Assembly (NCBI GenBank): GCA_035537555.1
Contig: DATLMR010000358.1
Location: 1 to 9,693 of the forward strand
Direction: 5' to 3'
Length of the DNA: 9,693 nucleotides
DNA from: DATLMR01 sp035537555
GTDB lineage: Bacteria; Acidobacteriota; Blastocatellia; UBA7656
The translations under genes were made by a program, and so were the position numbers. Each line of letters opens with the position of its first letter. Position 1 is the stretch's first letter. The notes beneath the pieces were generated by a model. That model ran no database searches and was not told the origin of the DNA. It worked only from the letters and a program-made list of their open reading frames with translations. Positions 6,822 to 9,693 of this stretch are shown piece by piece.

Positions 6822-9693
6822 ATACGAGTCTCTTATAAGTCGCGGTGGTCTCGGGCAGCGGATCGACTCCGAGCTCGTCCATCAAGAGCGTGCGGAGGTC
6901 TTCGTACTGCTCTTTGAGCGCGGCGCGGTTGCCCGTGCGGGCGTGCGCGTCCATCAACTGCCTGTGCACGTCCTCGCGATAAGGGTCGCGCTTCAGGATC
7001 ATCCGGCAATAAGAGATCGACTGTTCGAATCTTTCGGCGCGGTGGTAGTGGTCCGCCAGCTCCTTGAGCAGCGCGAAGTAGATATTGCGATAGTAAGCGC
7101 GCGGCTCTTCGGCCCAGTTATCATAAAACTCTTCGAGAAAATCTCCGCGATAAATCTCGCTCGCGCGGTGGGCGGAGGCGGTGAAGCGTTCCGCGTCGCC
7201 CTGGCGGCGAGCGGCCCGGGCCTCGGCGACCAGCCGCTCGAACTCTTCGGTATCGAGCAGGTAGTTGAACTCGGGGTTCAGGTAATAGGCGCTCTCGCGG
7301 TACCGTATGAAGTTCTTTTTCACTTCCTGGCTGCTGTTGAGCGCGCGGCGTATGTGCGAGACGGTGGGCCAGAAGTTCTTGTCGATGTCTTCGAGCGGCG
7401 TATCGGGCCAGAAGGTCTCGATGATGGCATCCTTCGTCGCGCGATGATTATGGCGCGAGGCGATGAAGCAAAGGATGCGGAGCGCGCGCGAGAGCGTCCA
7501 GGCATCGGGCGAAAGCCTGTGATCGCGCTCGCGAAACACCTGCACGGCCCCGAGAAGGTTGATCGTCAGGTCGATCTCGCGCTCGGCCTTCGGCTCCGAG
7601 CGAGGGGTCGGGCGAGTTTCGGCCCGCCCGGCGACGGCTGCCCGGCGTCCCGCTTCGGCACCTTCGCCCGCCCATCCACTATCAAGGCCGAGGCCTTTCA
7701 GGTATTCGGGCTCGACCTGGCGGGCGACCGCAAGGGCGAAGAGGGCGGGTGAGCGCTCGGCTTCGGTCTTGATCCAGTACGAGTAATTGAAGGAGCGCGC
7801 GATCCGCACGGCTTCCGCGAGATGGCCGATCGCCTGGTCTATATTGCCCGCCCCGTGCTCCGCCCGCGCGAGAAGCATACGGGCCTGGGCGATAAGGACG
7901 TTCGAGCGGCAGGCGGTAAATTGCGCGAGCGCTTCCGAGAGCAGCTCCCTCGGGTCGCCCTCCCGGCTTTCGATCCGCGCCTGCGCCAGGAGCAGGCGGG
8001 CGCGAGCGAGCGGCACCCCGTGGCCGATGCCCGCCCTGATCTCCAGCAGCTTGCCGGCCGCGTCGAGCGCTTTGGAGAAGCTCCCTTCGGCCATAAGCAG
8101 CTTCAGCTGTTCTTCGGGCAGCTCTCGCGATTCGAGCTGCATGCGGGCGTCGCGGTAGAGGTCCTCGGCCCTGGCATAGTGCTCGCGGGCCGAGCTGAAC
8201 TGGCCTCGCGCTCTAAAGAGATTGCCCATCATCTCGTTCGTCTCAGCCCTCTCGGACGTGAGGTTGAGCAGGCGGCAAATCTCCATAGCCTTATCCAGGT
8301 GTCGCTCGCAGGCTTCGAAGTCGCCCGTCAGCATGTCGGCGCGGGAGAGATTGCAGTAAGCGAGCGCCTGTTGAGGGACCGGGACGCGCGCCGCGTCTCC
8401 TTCGACCAGCTGCGCGAACCACTCGCGGGCGCGGGCGAAGTCGCCCGCGAAGGCGTAAGGCACTCCGATGTTGTGGGCGATGATCCTGGCGAGGCGTTCG
8501 TTCCCACCCCTTCGCGCGAGATCGACCCCGCGCCTCCACGACTCGAGGGCATCGTCGAACTCCCCCCTCGAAACCCCGAGCAGGAAGCGGCAATTGCCTA
8601 ACACCTGCTCGTACTGAGCCTGGAGCACCAGGTCTTCCGGAGGGACCTTGGGGAGGGCTTCCCGCGCCAGAGCGTAGGCGCGAGCGTGCTCGCCCCTTTG
8701 CAGCAGGGCCGCCGCGAGCCCGTGCGACGAAGAGGCTTCGCAGCGGGCGTCTCCTACGGCGCGTGAATCATCGACCGCTTTCAGGAAGAGGCGCTCGGCG
8801 AGGTCGGGGTCGCCTTCCGTCCGGGCGATGTGCGCGCGAAGGCGAACTATCTCCGGGTGCAGCCTGGAGCCCGATGCGCTCACGGCCTCGTATCCGCGCT
8901 TGACGATCTCGAACAGCCCCGCGTCTATCAGCTCGCGACCGTGCTCGACCATGATCTTAGCCATGGCCTCCGTGTCGTTCGCTTCGGCGTATTGAAGCCC
9001 GGCCTTCTGCCACTTGCCCATCCGCATCAGCTTGTCGCCGTTTTCGCGATAAAGCGCCCGCATGCCCGATTCGCCGAGCCTCGCCTTCAGGCGGCGGCGC
9101 AGGAAGCGGCGAAACATCGGATGAAAGCTGTACTCGTCCACCCCGCCCCCCTCGACGTGAGAGATGAAGAGATTACGCCTCTGGAGCGACGAGAGCAGCT
9201 GATAGCCCTCTTCGGGCGGGAGCACGCAACCGGCCGTCGCGGGGTCGATGTGCTTGAACAGCGAGAGTCGCATTAGCAGTTCCTGCGTCTCCGGGCTCTC
9301 GTAATCGAGCACTTCTTCGGCGAAGTAATCGAAGATCTCTTCTTCGCTCTGCTTGAGAATCTCAAGCATCACGCCCTCGTCGCCCGGGCCGCCGCTTCTT
9401 CGCGCCTGATCGCCGCCGGGGTCGCGCGGCGCCATTTCGCTCCTCTGCTCGAACGCCTGCACGATCAGTTGAAGCCCGGTCGCCCAGCCGTGGGTGCGCT
9501 CGTAGAGGCTGGTTATCATCTCCGATGTGACCCCCTGCCCGAGCATATCCTTAAACAGCTGCTCGACCTCGGGGCGAGTGAACAACAGATCCTGCCTGTC
9601 GAGCACCCCCACCAGCCCCTTGCTCCTGAGCCTCGTCACCGACAGGTTAGGCATGCTCCGGCTCGTTATCACTATGTGCAACACGTCCGGCAG
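6811..9693 (-). CDS. MalT-like STAND ATPase regulator with TPRs and C-terminal SARP-like winged helix + BTAD (upstream copy, 5' end outside window)
   Basis: A paralogue of the next gene, in tandem and first in the presumed operon. The 960 visible residues begin inside the NTPase core and the frame is open to the right edge; the GTG at 9684 is an internal codon, not a start. By alignment about 158 residues, including Walker A and B, are missing. Visible parts are the sensor-like TSR, the STAND winged helix (EIFDYFAEEVLDYESPET), a HPMFRRFLRRRL motif, TPR-like repeats, a linker, a SARP-type winged helix at about 7575-7270 (LLGAVQV, then WTLSRALRILCFIASRHNHR, then YYLNP) and a BTAD domain at about 7254-6814 ending in DELGVDPLP. 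A Gly/Arg-rich insertion (near 9430-9370) is lacking in the other copy. The winged helix and BTAD resemble the paralogue far more than the TPR region does, suggesting related DNA sites but different signals. Confidence 0.92.
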   Translation of the reverse strand: MPDVLHIVITSRSMPNLSVTRLRSKGLVGVLDRQDLLFTRPEVEQLFKDMLGQGVTSEMITSLYERTHGWATGLQLIVQAFEQRSEMAPRDPGGDQARRSGGPGDEGVMLEILKQSEEEIFDYFAEEVLDYESPETQELLMRLSLFKHIDPATAGCVLPPEEGYQLLSSLQRRNLFISHVEGGGVDEYSFHPMFRRFLRRRLKARLGESGMRALYRENGDKLMRMGKWQKAGLQYAEANDTEAMAKIMVEHGRELIDAGLFEIVKRGYEAVSASGSRLHPEIVRLRAHIARTEGDPDLAERLFLKAVDDSRAVGDARCEASSSHGLAAALLQRGEHARAYALAREALPKVPPEDLVLQAQYEQVLGNCRFLLGVSRGEFDDALESWRRGVDLARRGGNERLARIIAHNIGVPYAFAGDFARAREWFAQLVEGDAARVPVPQQALAYCNLSRADMLTGDFEACERHLDKAMEICRLLNLTSERAETNEMMGNLFRARGQFSSAREHYARAEDLYRDARMQLESRELPEEQLKLLMAEGSFSKALDAAGKLLEIRAGIGHGVPLARARLLLAQARIESREGDPRELLSEALAQFTACRSNVLIAQARMLLARAEHGAGNIDQAIGHLAEAVRIARSFNYSYWIKTEAERSPALFALAVARQVEPEYLKGLGLDSGWAGEGAEAGRRAAVAGRAETRPTPRSEPKAEREIDLTINLLGAVQVFRERDHRLSPDAWTLSRALRILCFIASRHNHRATKDAIIETFWPDTPLEDIDKNFWPTVSHIRRALNSSQEVKKNFIRYRESAYYLNPEFNYLLDTEEFERLVAEARAARRQGDAERFTASAHRASEIYRGDFLEEFYDNWAEEPRAYYRNIYFALLKELADHYHRAERFEQSISYCRMILKRDPYREDVHRQLMDAHARTGNRAALKEQYEDLRTLLMDELGVDPLPETTATYKRLVSGS
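9557..9693 (-). repeat. 137-bp exact repeat inside the NTPase region, copy 2, reaching the window edge
   Basis: Identical to 6187-6323 in all 137 bases. The window ends inside the repeat, so its true length cannot be seen. If the window edge is also a contig edge, this is the classic place for an assembly to break. Confidence 0.97.

Noticed and set aside
6943..7752. 269-codon plus-strand ORF antisense to the upstream regulator (another of 259 codons at 7822-8601)
   Set aside because: Both are antisense to conserved winged helix, BTAD and TPR coding sequence and show no family motifs of their own; GC-rich codon use suppresses stops on the opposite strand.
9682..9684. GTG at 9684 as the start of the upstream regulator
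   Set aside because: The same codon in the paralogue is an internal Val (LPDVLHIV), and the frame continues unbroken to 9693, so the gene starts outside the window.

Overview
This is a GC-rich bacterial window that is almost entirely protein-coding, with four protein genes and no RNA gene, insertion sequence or CRISPR array that I can see. The gene types are a secreted subtilase with S-layer-homology-like repeats, a YceI protein, and giant MalT-type ATPases whose effector is a SARP-like winged helix plus BTAD domain. Together with the codon use this would fit an environmental didermic bacterium such as an Acidobacteriota (Blastocatellia-like) lineage. That placement is inference; Chloroflexota and others also carry similar regulators.

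Layout. (1) Positions 1-2458, minus strand: a subtilisin-like (S8) protease that runs off the left edge, with signal peptide, propeptide-like region, complete catalytic set and at least three C-terminal SLH-like repeats. It is in a frame open to the window edge; the 464-codon minus-strand ORF over 1095-2489 is only its shadow. (2) 2459-2694: a divergent intergenic region with a Shine-Dalgarno site at each end and a spaced inverted repeat. (3) 2695-3288, plus strand: a YceI-family protein with a signal peptide. (4) 3289-3473: a convergent intergenic region with a strong 13-bp-stem hairpin, probably a bidirectional terminator, and a short direct repeat. (5) 3474-6794 (or 6803) and 6811-9693, minus strand: two tandem paralogous regulators of about 1100 residues each. 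The upstream one (at the right) lacks its 5' end, which lies outside the window. They are separated by only 7-16 nt and are probably co-transcribed.

The main discovery is in the two regulators. Their NTPase region is identical base for base over the 137 bp that both copies show (6187-6323 and 9557-9693, the latter running into the window edge), yet the protein identity falls to about 38% immediately past the boundary. In the downstream copy, the whole NTPase-encoding stretch upstream of this boundary also uses different synonymous codons (Gly GGG 9 of 9, Ile ATA 8 of 9, Arg AGG 9 of 19) from the sequence right after it (GGG 1 of 5, ATA 1 of 6, AGG 0 of 11). This looks like a constant NTPase cassette joined to diverged sensor and effector arms by gene conversion or module replacement. 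Each regulator puts a SARP-like DNA-binding and activation module at the C-terminus of a MalT-like STAND ATPase, the reverse of the AfsR order.

How the genes work together: the two regulators probably respond to a signal through the ATPase and TPR parts and activate transcription through the winged helix and BTAD. No target gene is evident in the window. The protease and the YceI protein are exported products that share a divergent control region, but nothing in the sequence ties them to the regulators.
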